Positions 35,450 through 42,842 of a DNA stretch of 64,000 bases are shown here, one piece after another (the stretch's first letter is position 1; every line of letters starts with the position of its first letter). The position numbers were made by a program, and so were the translations under genes. A model generated the notes under the pieces. The model had not been told where the DNA came from and made no database searches. It was given only the letters and a program-made list of their open reading frames with translations. Origin of the DNA: Desulfatirhabdium butyrativorans DSM 18734 (GTDB lineage: Bacteria; Desulfobacterota; Desulfobacteria; Desulfobacterales; Desulfatirhabdiaceae); NCBI RefSeq assembly GCF_000429925.1, contig NZ_KE386985.1, positions 121,225 through 185,224 of the forward strand, written 5' to 3'.

Positions 35450-36820
35450 TTATCCGATCAATTTGCGAATTCCGTCAATCAGGCGGGTCTCGTCTGCATC
35501 CTGTGCCATGACATCATATTTCAAGAGGGCCGGTTTGTCGAATGGAAGCTTCGAGGCCTTCAGATACCGCTCCACTTCGGAACCGCCCGGGCTTGTCCCC
35601 GATGCCACGATGGTAATCCCCACCCTTGCGGCGTATCCGAGCATTGCCGTCAGCGCCGGGATGGTTTCCTTTCCGCCGCTGTCCCAGTCGTCGCCGTCCG
35701 TTCCGTGAAACACGTAGATGTTGTAATCGGCAGCCAGGTTTTCCTTTTCGACGATCTGGTTGACCAGTTTGTAAGCCGATGCCACCATCGTCCCCCCGGC
35801 CACCCGGGAATTGTAGTAGGTATTGAAATCCGGCACTTCCTTTGCCGTCGTATCGTGCAGGATGAATCGGGTTTCCACCTGCTTTTCGTACTGATAGAGC
35901 AGCCACGCATAGATCAGCACGTGCTGGGAGACCACCAGCTCTGTGGGTTTTCCGGTCATGGATCCGCTGTAGTCCCGGATAAAAAAGACCATGGCCTGGG
36001 ATTCGTAGTCCTTTTCCCGGGATAGGATGCGATAGACCTTGTCTCTTGGGCCGATCATCAGATCGGTCGGATCGATTTCCCGGGACGGGTCGACCGTGCC
36101 GAGAGCGATGTTGGTCTGGACGATCTTTTTGAGGGTTGCCTTCTTGTCGAGCAGTTGGCCAAAACCCCGGTGTCGGTCCGTCAGATCGTAGACATATTTG
36201 CTGAAGGCCCGTTTCTTGCCTTTGTCCTTGAGGTTCGGGAGTTCGAATTTTTCGGTGAGGATTTTGCCCAGATCATAGGCGCTCGACTCGATTTCATGGT
36301 TTTCCGTATCTCCTTGTCCGGGCCCTTGCCCTGCGCCTTGCTGGGGCCGGACGGGTTCTTCGCCGATGACTTCCCCTTCTTCGCCCTCACCCGATCCGCC
36401 GGAAGAATCGGGATGCTTGGGGTCGGCCGTGCTGTCATGGATCAGTTTTTCCTCGACGGTCGTCGGTACGACGACGACCTTGTCCTTTCCACCCCTGCCC
36501 GGCTTGATCAGCCTGCCGACCCGGATCTTCTTCGGGAACCCGTCCTTCTCCCGCTGCCTGTCCCGCTCCAGCAGTTCTTCGAGCGACTGCAGCCGGACAT
36601 CCGGTGAGGGCATGGACGGCCGAATGTCCTGCAGCAGGATCAGATCGGCCCAGTCCCGAAGTCGGCGGAGGAGATGCTCTTTCCCCGAATGCCCGCGGGC
36701 TTCTTCCGGTTCGGCCCCGTTTTCGATCATCTCCAGTTCCCGCTGGATCACGATCCGCTGCGCCTCATCCAGCCCACGGGCCTTCAATCGTTCGATCAGC
36801 GCGATGTCGTCGGGTTTCAT
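35450..36820 (-). CDS. yeaH: YeaH/YhbH family (DUF444) protein
   Basis: This 456-residue protein has the DUF444 profile: a positively charged N-terminal part, a flexible Gly/Glu-rich stretch (SSGGSGEGEEGEVIGE), and a vWA-like domain with FFIRDYSGSMTGKPTE (MIDAS-type DxSGS) and VFHGTDGDDWDSGG. It acts with PrkA in stationary-phase and nitrogen-stress signalling in E. coli. The ATG at 36820 overlaps the stop of the transposase-like gene by 4 bases. In related operons it directly follows prkA. Confidence 0.9.
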   Translation of the reverse strand: MKPDDIALIERLKARGLDEAQRIVIQRELEMIENGAEPEEARGHSGKEHLLRRLRDWADLILLQDIRPSMPSPDVRLQSLEELLERDRQREKDGFPKKIRVGRLIKPGRGGKDKVVVVPTTVEEKLIHDSTADPKHPDSSGGSGEGEEGEVIGEEPVRPQQGAGQGPGQGDTENHEIESSAYDLGKILTEKFELPNLKDKGKKRAFSKYVYDLTDRHRGFGQLLDKKATLKKIVQTNIALGTVDPSREIDPTDLMIGPRDKVYRILSREKDYESQAMVFFIRDYSGSMTGKPTELVVSQHVLIYAWLLYQYEKQVETRFILHDTTAKEVPDFNTYYNSRVAGGTMVASAYKLVNQIVEKENLAADYNIYVFHGTDGDDWDSGGKETIPALTAMLGYAARVGITIVASGTSPGGSEVERYLKASKLPFDKPALLKYDVMAQDADETRLIDGIRKLIG

Positions 36821-37362
36821 GAGGAGTCCCCCCAAATGAACAACGTGTCCAAAAACCATTGTTTGGGATTGTTTTGGACATATTTACGGAGTTGGTGCAA
36901 TTCCGTTTCGTTGCGGACAATGTGTTCCCAATAACTGCGTTGCCATAATTTCCTGCCGGGGGTATTCTCTAAATCATTCACCCGTTTCGTGACAGCCGAT
37001 TTGAATCCGGCTATGACCGCCCCGACAGACCGTGGTTGTGGTCCTGTAGGGGCGACCGGCCGGTCGCCCCTACCTTTCGACATGGAAACGGAATTGGTGA
37101 TTAAAAAAATCGCGTGAAAATGATTGGGCATTACCATCCAGTTATCCAATTCAATTTCATGGCGAATTGTGGCGGTTTTCATCCATTCGTCGGCGACGAT
37201 TTTTCCAACGTCGTTCAACCGCATTTCTCCGTCTACGATTTCCCCGAACAGGCATTCCTGATGATGTGTGCAGGTCGTGATGAAATATGCCCCTTTTTTC
37301 GAATAATCGTATCCATGAAGCCGGATGGAACGGCGGTGATGAATGGCCGGATCAAATTTCAC
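36817..37362 (-). CDS. REP-associated tyrosine transposase (RAYT, Y1_Tnp)
   Basis: This 181-residue HUH nuclease has LHGYDYSKKGAYFITTCTHHQ at the start, WMVMPNHFHAIF with the HxH metal site, and RKYVQNNPKQW with the probable catalytic Tyr. RAYTs are related to IS200/IS605 transposases and are linked to REP hairpins, which are plentiful in this window. GAGGAGG follows the prkA stop 12 bases before the GTG at 37360-37362, and the stop overlaps yeaH. The gene thus forms part of a prkA-RAYT-yeaH transcript and appears intact. Confidence 0.87.
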   Translation of the reverse strand: MKFDPAIHHRRSIRLHGYDYSKKGAYFITTCTHHQECLFGEIVDGEMRLNDVGKIVADEWMKTATIRHEIELDNWMVMPNHFHAIFLITNSVSMSKGRGDRPVAPTGPQPRSVGAVIAGFKSAVTKRVNDLENTPGRKLWQRSYWEHIVRNETELHQLRKYVQNNPKQWFLDTLFIWGDSS

Positions 37363-37382
37363 GGCGTCTGCGATCCTCCTCT

Positions 37383-39440
37383 TTACTGCTCGTCCTCCTG
37401 GGTGCAGAAATACTCGATCGTTTTCTGGGCGCAGGTCTGGCAGTAGCCAAGCTTGTTCAGCATGGTCGTGATCATCCGGTCGTAGAGCTTCTGATTTTCC
37501 TCGTTGGTCCGATTGGCCAGGGCGCCGATCAGGCTGCCGGCCCCGGCAATGTCGGATTTGAGGCGCACATCCGTAATGGCCTTCACCAGTTCCAGGTTGT
37601 CCATGAAATCGTAATTGGGATCGACCGAAATCTTCTGCCCGTAAATCTTGCGGATCGAGGTGCGGAAGGTTTCCCGCTGCTCCCGGGTTTTCAGCCCCAG
37701 CCGCTCTTCCACGCTGTTGATGTAACGCTCGTCGATCTTGATCGCCTTCAGCTCGCCGGTCTGCGGGTCCTTGTATTTCCACATCTTGTCGGGGCCGAGG
37801 TTTTCCGCATCCACGCCGATGATCATGTTGACATAGTTGAGCACATCTTTCCGGATGGCCAGGGGCTCGTCCATGTAGGCATTGAACATTTCGGTCATGA
37901 TCCGTTCCCGGTAGAGCCCCTTGGCGATTTTGAGATCCTCGAGGTATTTGATCCGATCGTTGGCGTCGTTGACATAGTCGAGCACGATACGCTCAAGCGC
38001 CTTGAACACATCGTATGCGAACATGCAGCGGCCTTCGTTCGTTTCGGAACTTTCGACCAGAAGCTGAATGGCCCGGCCCAGATTCCGCTGGCCAAGACCT
38101 TTTTGGCCGAAGCGGCGGGTGATATCCGGATCCTGCGCCAGGGTGTCGATGACCTCGGCCAGTGTTTTGATGCTCTTTTCACCGGCGATATCGCCTGCGG
38201 CAAGCTTCAGGGTTTCCACGGGGGTGAGTTTTTCGCTTCGGGGCAGCCTGCTCAGCACAACGGCGATGGAAGCCGCATAGTTGAGGTTGGGGTCCTGGTG
38301 GAGGGCTTCCCTCGTCAGGGTGGTTCGGGTTTCGGAGCCGATGGCGTAGGCGGTGAGAAATTTCTGCAGCTTGTAGTTGGTGTTGTGGGATACATAGCAG
38401 ATGCGGCACCTGTCGACGATCGGGGCTTCTTCTTTTTCATTCAGAAACTTGTTGAACTCGTTGTTGTTGCTGGTTGCCAGAATCAGCGTGTCGATCGGCC
38501 ATTTGTATCCGTCGATCTCGATGGTCCGGTTCTGGATGACCCCGAGGTAGACCTGAACCAGGTCTTTCTTGTTCTTGAAGATTTCGTCGCTGAAATGAAT
38601 GCCGCCGCCGGCCACCCGGGCCAGGGCTCCCCGGCGCAGATCGAAGCGGTAGGGGTTGTTCGTATCGGTGATGTGCAGGAGCCGCTGAATGGATTCTTCT
38701 CCCAGCAGATCTACGGCGGATGATGTGATCTTGTCCTTGGCCGGGTATTTTCCGGTGATTGTCCCGAGGCTTTCGGTCAACGGAACCGGCAGAATCTCCA
38801 CCTGCTCGAGCATCCTGGCGATCTGTCCCTGCCGAAACGTTCGGATATCATTCCAGATGTACTGACTGCAGGCGCCCAGCGGACGGTAATTTTCCATCAG
38901 AGCGGCGATCTGGGCGTCTGTGAAGCCGAGGGTCTCCTGGAGAAAGCCGAGGCTTTCCTCGCGGCTTTCGAACAGATTCAGAGCGAGAATTGCCGGATCT
39001 TCATATGTCTGGGATTCGATGGCGGAAATTCTTCCGTATGTCCCGATGGCATCGAGCCCGGTGAATCGAAACGTATATTTCCGGTTCTTGGGCTCTTGCA
39101 GGAATTCCCGGTATCGGGCGCAGAGAAACTCCACGAAATAGGTTTTGCCGTTTCCGGGTTCACCCACCAGAACGAATGCCATTTCCTTTGAGGAGCCGCC
39201 TTCCGCCGCATCTTTCACATAGGAGACAAAGCTGTTGATTTCATCGTACATGCCGATGATGTGTTTTTTCCCTTTGCGAAAGATCTGAAAATCGTAAGTC
39301 GTTTTGCCGTTGACCACGACTTTGCTGATTTCCTCTTCCAGGATCATTCGCGCGATGCTCTGGAAGGCGTTTTCGAAGGATCGCCGGCCGGATTGCAATT
39401 CGTTGAGATGGTGGGCGAGCGAATTGGGCTTGTCGTTCAT
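37383..39440 (-). CDS. prkA: PrkA serine protein kinase / AAA protein
   Basis: This 685-residue protein has the PrkA AAA domain: FVLVGEPGNGKTYFVEFLCARYREF is Walker A, and GIHFSDEIFKNKKDLVQVYLG the Walker B region. TLILATSNNNEFNKFLNEKEEAPIVDRC, and a kinase-like C-terminal region from about residue 430 follow. The usual length is 640-690. The ATG at 39440 has AGGAGG about 9 bases upstream. PrkA proteins are implicated in sporulation in Bacillus and in stress response in E. coli; both kinase and protease roles have been proposed. Confidence 0.93.
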   Translation of the reverse strand: MNDKPNSLAHHLNELQSGRRSFENAFQSIARMILEEEISKVVVNGKTTYDFQIFRKGKKHIIGMYDEINSFVSYVKDAAEGGSSKEMAFVLVGEPGNGKTYFVEFLCARYREFLQEPKNRKYTFRFTGLDAIGTYGRISAIESQTYEDPAILALNLFESREESLGFLQETLGFTDAQIAALMENYRPLGACSQYIWNDIRTFRQGQIARMLEQVEILPVPLTESLGTITGKYPAKDKITSSAVDLLGEESIQRLLHITDTNNPYRFDLRRGALARVAGGGIHFSDEIFKNKKDLVQVYLGVIQNRTIEIDGYKWPIDTLILATSNNNEFNKFLNEKEEAPIVDRCRICYVSHNTNYKLQKFLTAYAIGSETRTTLTREALHQDPNLNYAASIAVVLSRLPRSEKLTPVETLKLAAGDIAGEKSIKTLAEVIDTLAQDPDITRRFGQKGLGQRNLGRAIQLLVESSETNEGRCMFAYDVFKALERIVLDYVNDANDRIKYLEDLKIAKGLYRERIMTEMFNAYMDEPLAIRKDVLNYVNMIIGVDAENLGPDKMWKYKDPQTGELKAIKIDERYINSVEERLGLKTREQRETFRTSIRKIYGQKISVDPNYDFMDNLELVKAITDVRLKSDIAGAGSLIGALANRTNEENQKLYDRMITTMLNKLGYCQTCAQKTIEYFCTQEDEQ

Positions 39441-39654
39441 GGCGGACACCTCCTGTGTAGGGTGCAGGACCGGATGCCACGCGGCAGCTTTGCACAGAGG
39501 CTGCCTTGCAGTAACGGGCCGTTATCAAGAAGGAGCGCTACGGTTGATCGAAGCTATGAAAACATTGCATCAAAGTCAAGATAAAACCAGGTCGCCTATA
39601 AAGCGGGATAGCAGGCAGCAGAGCTTCTCGGCATAAAAAATAAGCAAACCGCTT

Positions 39655-39683
39655 TTGACAAAGCTTCCCTGACGGTTTATTCT
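39655..39683 (+). promoter_or_regulatory. Sigma-70-type promoter for the cytidylate kinase-like/selenoprotein genes
   Basis: TTGACA at 39655-39660, a 17-base spacer, then TATTCT at 39678-39683. The start codon is about 40 bases downstream. The preceding bases 39600-39654 are A-rich. This is the best sigma-70 match I found in the window. Confidence 0.6.
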
Positions 39684-39729
39684 TTGCCATCGTTGATCAT
39701 CTGAAATTTGCGGACAGAAAGGACTGCGC

Positions 39730-40575
39730 ATGCCCATCATCACCATTTCAAGAGGTTCCTACAGCAGAGGAAAGGAAGTAGCCGAAAGGGTCGCATCGGC
39801 GCTGGGGTACCGATGCATATCCCGGGATATCCTGCTCGATGCTTCCGAAGAATTCAATCTCCCGGAGATCAAGCTGATCCGGGCGCTTCACGATGCCCCA
39901 TCGGTGCTGGAGCGATTCACATACGGCAAGGAGCGTTATATCAACTATATCCGCTCCGCGCTTCTGCAGCAGGTGCAGGGAGACAATGTCGTTTATCACG
40001 GTCTTGCCGGTCATTTTCTGCTCGCCAACATCCCGCATGTGCTCAAGGTGCGGATCATTGCGGACATGAACGACCGGGTCCGGGAAGAGATGAAGCGGGA
40101 AAAGATTTCCGAGGAAACGGCCCGCTACATTCTTTCCAAGGACGACGAAGAACGCCGGAAATGGGGCATCCAGGTGTATGGCGCCGATACCTGGGATTCC
40201 CGGCTCTACGACATGGTCTTGAAGATCAAAACCCTCTCTGTCGAGGATGCGGCCGACCTGATCGTGGAGACTGCCCGAAAACCGGCGTTTCAGATGACAC
40301 CGGATGACCTGAAGAGGCTCAGGGATATGGCATTGGCCGCACGCGTTCAGGCAACCCTGGGAAACCTCATTCCCAGTATCCAGGTGTATGCCGAAGATGG
40401 CGCCGTGACCCTGTGCAACATTCATGTCAATGTATCTCTGGAAACCAATGTTCTGGAGGAGGCGAAACAGATGGCCGAAGCAATGGATGGGGTCAAGTCG
40501 GTCGTTCTGAACATGACGCCAAAATCCGAAGATTGCCAGCACATCAATCCGTTTTACAACATCAACTGCAAATAG
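39730..40575 (+). CDS. Cytidylate kinase-like family protein with C-terminal added domain
   Basis: This 281-residue protein opens with PIITISRGSYSRGKEVAERVA, the P-loop region of the cytidylate kinase-like (COG1102-type) family, and has RDILLDASEEF, VYHGLAGHFLL and LKVRIIADMNDRV in the expected order. The P-loop is divergent: SRGSYSRGKE has no GKS/GKT ending, so ATP use is unproven. Residues 200-281 form a separate domain with paired strands (VYAEDGAVTLCNIHVNVS, GVKSVVLNM) like a small BON or metal-transport fold, and two Cys near the end. It leads the unit with the first selenoprotein, whose ATG is 9 bases after its stop. Confidence 0.75.
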   Translation: MPIITISRGSYSRGKEVAERVASALGYRCISRDILLDASEEFNLPEIKLIRALHDAPSVLERFTYGKERYINYIRSALLQQVQGDNVVYHGLAGHFLLANIPHVLKVRIIADMNDRVREEMKREKISEETARYILSKDDEERRKWGIQVYGADTWDSRLYDMVLKIKTLSVEDAADLIVETARKPAFQMTPDDLKRLRDMALAARVQATLGNLIPSIQVYAEDGAVTLCNIHVNVSLETNVLEEAKQMAEAMDGVKSVVLNMTPKSEDCQHINPFYNINCK

Positions 40576-40584
40576 CCGGTCATC

Positions 40585-40839
40585 ATGGAGTCATTGATCT
40601 GTTACTGTTTTGGGTATTCCGCGGCGGATATCGAGGACGATGTTCGCAGGAATGGCAAATCGACGATTCTCGAGCGGATCGTCCGGGAGAAAAAGGCAGG
40701 TGGCTGCCATTGCGTCACCAAAAACCCGAAAGGAAGATGATGCCTTGCCGATGTTCGCCAGGTGGTGGACAAGGCGGGTGCAGAAATCGGTATTTCGAGC
40801 CGGGCAAAAAACGGCGCTCCCGTTCAGGTGCCTTGGTGA
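40585..40839 (+). CDS. Selenoprotein: CopZ/BFD-like iron-sulfur domain with Sec in place of a Cys
   Basis: Read through the in-frame TGA at 40738-40740, this encodes 84 residues with Sec52. The protein has CYC (Cys6, Cys8), GKSTILERIV, CHC (Cys41, Cys43), then NPKGR-Sec-CLADV. This matches the [2Fe-2S] BFD-like domain of CopZ-type metallochaperones, where the same site reads NPxGxCCLGDV, so Sec replaces the first Cys of the CC pair. Sequence resemblance continues on both sides of the TGA, and a SECIS-like hairpin follows it. Standard reading would give a 51-residue fragment. The ribosome site is weak, so coupling to the kinase-like gene is likely. Confidence 0.85.
40742..40775 (+). promoter_or_regulatory. 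Candidate bacterial SECIS hairpin for the first selenoprotein
   Basis: Just after the TGA, GCCTTG (40742-40747) pairs with CAAGGC (40770-40775). Above a 5' bulge CCGATG, TTCGCC (40754-40759) pairs with GGTGGA (40764-40769), allowing G-U pairs. The apical loop AGGT starts 20 bases after the TGA and has G in its second position, as bacterial SECIS elements need. Confidence 0.7.
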
Positions 40840-40860
40840 GCCCCGATATTCGGATCGTTA

Positions 40861-40966
40861 TTGACTTTCGTTATAGGGCGCATTACCTTATTCACTAAAG
40901 GAACGATTGCATGGGGCGATCGGATGTCATTCAGGGGCTGCAGAAAAAGGCAGACCCCATTTTTTT
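40861..40966 (+). promoter_or_regulatory. Attenuator-like leader before the HesB-type selenoprotein
   Basis: A possible promoter (TTGACT at 40861, 17 bases, TACCTT at 40884) is followed by an intrinsic terminator. GGGGCTGC (40934-40941) pairs with GCAG-A-CCCC (40950-40958), then seven T. The gene's GAGGAGG site begins right after. ATGGGG at 40911-40916 could pair with CCCCAT (40955-40960) and compete with the terminator. Transcripts from this promoter must therefore pass a terminator, which suggests control by attenuation. The hairpin could instead simply end the upstream unit. Confidence 0.5.
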
Positions 40967-40980
40967 CTGAGGAGGCAATC

Positions 40981-41298
40981 ATGTTTGAGGTCAGCAAATC
41001 GGCTACAGAAGCCATTTCCGAATATTTCCGGGGGAAAAAGCCGGTTCCAATACGGGTTTTTCTGAACGAAGGCGGCTGAGGCGGGCCAAGCCTGGCGATG
41101 GCTCTGGATGAGCCTCGGGACAACGATGCAACGTATGAGATCGACGGGTTTACCTATCTGGTGGACAAGGACTTCATGGCCAAGGCACAACCCATCAAGA
41201 TCGACTATATGGTCAGCGGGTTCAAGCTCGATTGCGGCATCGACTTCGGTGCATCATCGGGAGGATGCTCGAGCTGCGGAAGCGGCACATGCGGTTGA
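40981..41298 (+). CDS. Selenoprotein: HesB/IscA-like protein with Sec33
   Basis: Read through the TGA at 41077-41079, this encodes 105 residues. PIRVFLNEGG-Sec-GGPSLAMAL aligns with the GCSGxSY segment of IscA/HesB scaffold proteins, with Sec at the first cluster-binding Cys. LDEPRDNDATYEIDGFTYLVDK and IDYMVSGFKLDCGIDF continue the family. The C-terminal end GGCSSCGSGTCG replaces the usual CGCG motif with four Cys. HesB-like selenoproteins are known from Desulfobacterota. GAGGAGG lies about 7 bases before the ATG. Likely roles are Fe-S assembly or selenium/sulfur redox chemistry. A bidirectional terminator follows. Confidence 0.92.
41078..41116 (+). promoter_or_regulatory. Candidate SECIS hairpin for the HesB-like selenoprotein
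   Basis: GAGGC, starting within the TGA at 41078, pairs with GCCTC (41112-41116). Above it CCAAGCC (41086-41092) pairs with GGCT-C-TGG (41100-41107) with one bulged C. The loop TGGCGAT begins 14 bases after the TGA, with G second. Confidence 0.65.
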
Positions 41299-41327
41299 TC
41301 GAACGATCCTGACCACTCGAAATCAAC

Positions 41328-41370
41328 GTCCCGGAACGGCAAACAATCTGAAGCCGTCCCGGGACAATTT
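41328..41370. terminator. Bidirectional terminator between HesB-like gene and tatA
   Basis: GTCCCGGAACGGC (41328-41340) and GCCGTCCCGGGAC (41353-41365) form a 13-base stem with one mismatch around a 12-base loop. AATTTT follows on the plus strand. The genes on both sides converge here. Confidence 0.75.
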
Positions 41371-41549
41371 TATGCGTTTTTCTTTTCTTCGATTTTATCC
41401 TTTTCCTTCTTTTCCTCGGATGTGGCCTCCTTGAAATTCCGGATGGCCTTTCCAAGTCCACCGCCGATTTCCGGAAGTTTTCCTGCTCCGAAAATGATCA
41501 GTACGATCACCAGAATCACCACCAACTCGGACATTCCCAAACCGAACAT
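41370..41549 (-). CDS. tatA: Twin-arginine translocase subunit TatA/TatE
   Basis: This 59-residue protein has the single TatA membrane helix ([19 protein letters not shown]), the hinge [19 protein letters not shown] with the conserved FGxxKLP turn, and a charged amphipathic tail. TatA forms the translocation pore for folded proteins such as cofactor-bearing oxidoreductases. GGAGG precedes the ATG. No tatC lies nearby. It follows the zinc-ribbon gene by 8 bases. Confidence 0.92.
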   Translation of the reverse strand: MFGLGMSELVVILVIVLIIFGAGKLPEIGGGLGKAIRNFKEATSEEKKEKDKIEEKKNA

Positions 41550-41557
41550 ACTGCCTC

Positions 41558-41977
41558 CTATTCCGAAGAAGCTCCTCGCTGCATTTCGTCGACCAGTTGC
41601 ACGAAGGCCTTGGTCCTGACATAGCGATCCATCGATGCCTGAAAATCGATCCATCGCCTCCAGGTTTCGAGCCACTCGTCGTTGCGCCAGTAATATTGGA
41701 CCTTGCCCTTACCCTGAAGGCGGTGGATGAAATCGAGATACTCTTCCGTACAGGATTCGCAAAACCGGTACGGGATCGCCACTTCGTGATCGTGATCCGG
41801 CCTGGTTTTCAACAGCTCGTTTTCATCGATTTCGAGCCCGCATTTCTCGCAGATATTGCTGCACCTGCGGCAGCGGAAGGCCTGCCGCAATGCAAGCGCT
41901 TTCCGCCGGGCCATCTGGGTTTGCTCGACGGCTTGTTTCTGCTGAATCCTGCCGTTCAGGGATATGATATTCGCCAT
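41558..41977 (-). CDS. Hypothetical zinc-ribbon protein
   Basis: I do not recognise a named family. This 139-residue protein has an N-terminal Gln/Arg-rich helix, then [12 protein letters not shown] and a distant CESC, a pattern that could hold one or two zinc ions. The C-terminal half is Trp/Tyr-rich and helical ([19 protein letters not shown]). It lies 8 bases ahead of tatA in the same direction, so the two are probably co-transcribed. A role in export quality control would be speculation. Confidence 0.65.
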   Translation of the reverse strand: MANIISLNGRIQQKQAVEQTQMARRKALALRQAFRCRRCSNICEKCGLEIDENELLKTRPDHDHEVAIPYRFCESCTEEYLDFIHRLQGKGKVQYYWRNDEWLETWRRWIDFQASMDRYVRTKAFVQLVDEMQRGASSE

Positions 41978-42063
41978 GTTTCACCGCTTTCCACCGGCCG
42001 AATGAAGATATTGACAGACAGTATAGTCTCTTCCGAATATCAATACAAGAAGACATTCCCCCA

Positions 42064-42828
42064 TTACAGGATCAGTCGCTGGGGATCGCAGCGGTTGCGC
42101 AGCGTATCGAGCTCGTCCCGGGTTGGCGGAGAGATTTCGGAGGCACCCGAGATATCGATCGAAAAGCCCATGTTCTGCAGAATCGATTGGGGGTGAACAC
42201 CGGGGTAGAATCCGGTCAGGATCATCCGCTTGGTGTTGGCGTCAAAGCCCATGACACCGAGGTTGGTCACGACAGCCAGCGGGCCGCCTTCGGGAAGACC
42301 CGCCCGGCTCCTGCCTTCCGGGCCGTCGAGATATCCCGGCGTGGTGAGGTAATCGAGCCGTTCGACGAATTTCCGCTTTTCGTGCTGCATGAAGGTGATC
42401 GTTCTCGGTACGAAGGAGCCGACATCGCAGGCCCCCCCGCTGCCGGAGAACCGTGTGCGGGGGGCGTGATAATCACCGATGCAGGTGGAATTGAGATTCC
42501 CGTAAGGATCGATCTGGGCTGCCCCCAGAATGCCGATCACCCGTTTTCCCGTGAAGCGGTTCTGCATCGTGGCGAATGAGTCGGCGAGACTTCCGTTGAC
42601 CGATGTCCAGAACATGACCCGGGAGTCGGCCACAGCCAGGGGAACCTCTTCCAGAAGCGAGTCGATCGCGCCGGTTTCGAAGAAAATGGTGCTGTGCGGC
42701 GCGCTGATGTGCTTTGCCGCCATTGCCGCCACCATCGAAATTCCGGTTCCGCAAAAAACGATATCGCCGTCCTGGATCATCCGTGCGGCGGCAATGGTCA
42801 TGAGTTCTTTCAAGGAATATTCCGGCAT
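42064..42828 (-). CDS. CoA-transferase subunit B (glutaconate-type)
   Basis: This 254-residue protein belongs to the CoA-transferase beta family: AARMIQDGDIVFCGTGISMVAAMAA, FFETGAIDSLLEEVPLAVADSR, and GAAQIDPYGNLNSTCIGDY with the conserved glycine-rich turns. The Glu in FFETG may be the covalent carrier of CoA. Together with the A subunit just upstream it would move CoA between acids. The substrate is not clear; glutaconate- and 3-oxoacid-type homologues exist. The neighbouring korDABC enzyme makes or uses acyl-CoA, which fits. Confidence 0.85.
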   Translation of the reverse strand: MPEYSLKELMTIAAARMIQDGDIVFCGTGISMVAAMAAKHISAPHSTIFFETGAIDSLLEEVPLAVADSRVMFWTSVNGSLADSFATMQNRFTGKRVIGILGAAQIDPYGNLNSTCIGDYHAPRTRFSGSGGACDVGSFVPRTITFMQHEKRKFVERLDYLTTPGYLDGPEGRSRAGLPEGGPLAVVTNLGVMGFDANTKRMILTGFYPGVHPQSILQNMGFSIDISGASEISPPTRDELDTLRNRCDPQRLIL

Positions 42829-42842
42829 GACATCTCTCTCCC

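Noticed and set aside
39730-40575. The kinase-like protein as housekeeping cytidylate kinase (Cmk)
   Set aside because: The P-loop and lid differ from Cmk, and an unrelated C-terminal domain is present.
41077-41079. The TGA in the HesB-like gene as a nonsense mutation
   Set aside because: It falls exactly on a conserved cluster Cys, homology continues after it, and a SECIS-like hairpin follows; selenocysteine is the simpler reading.
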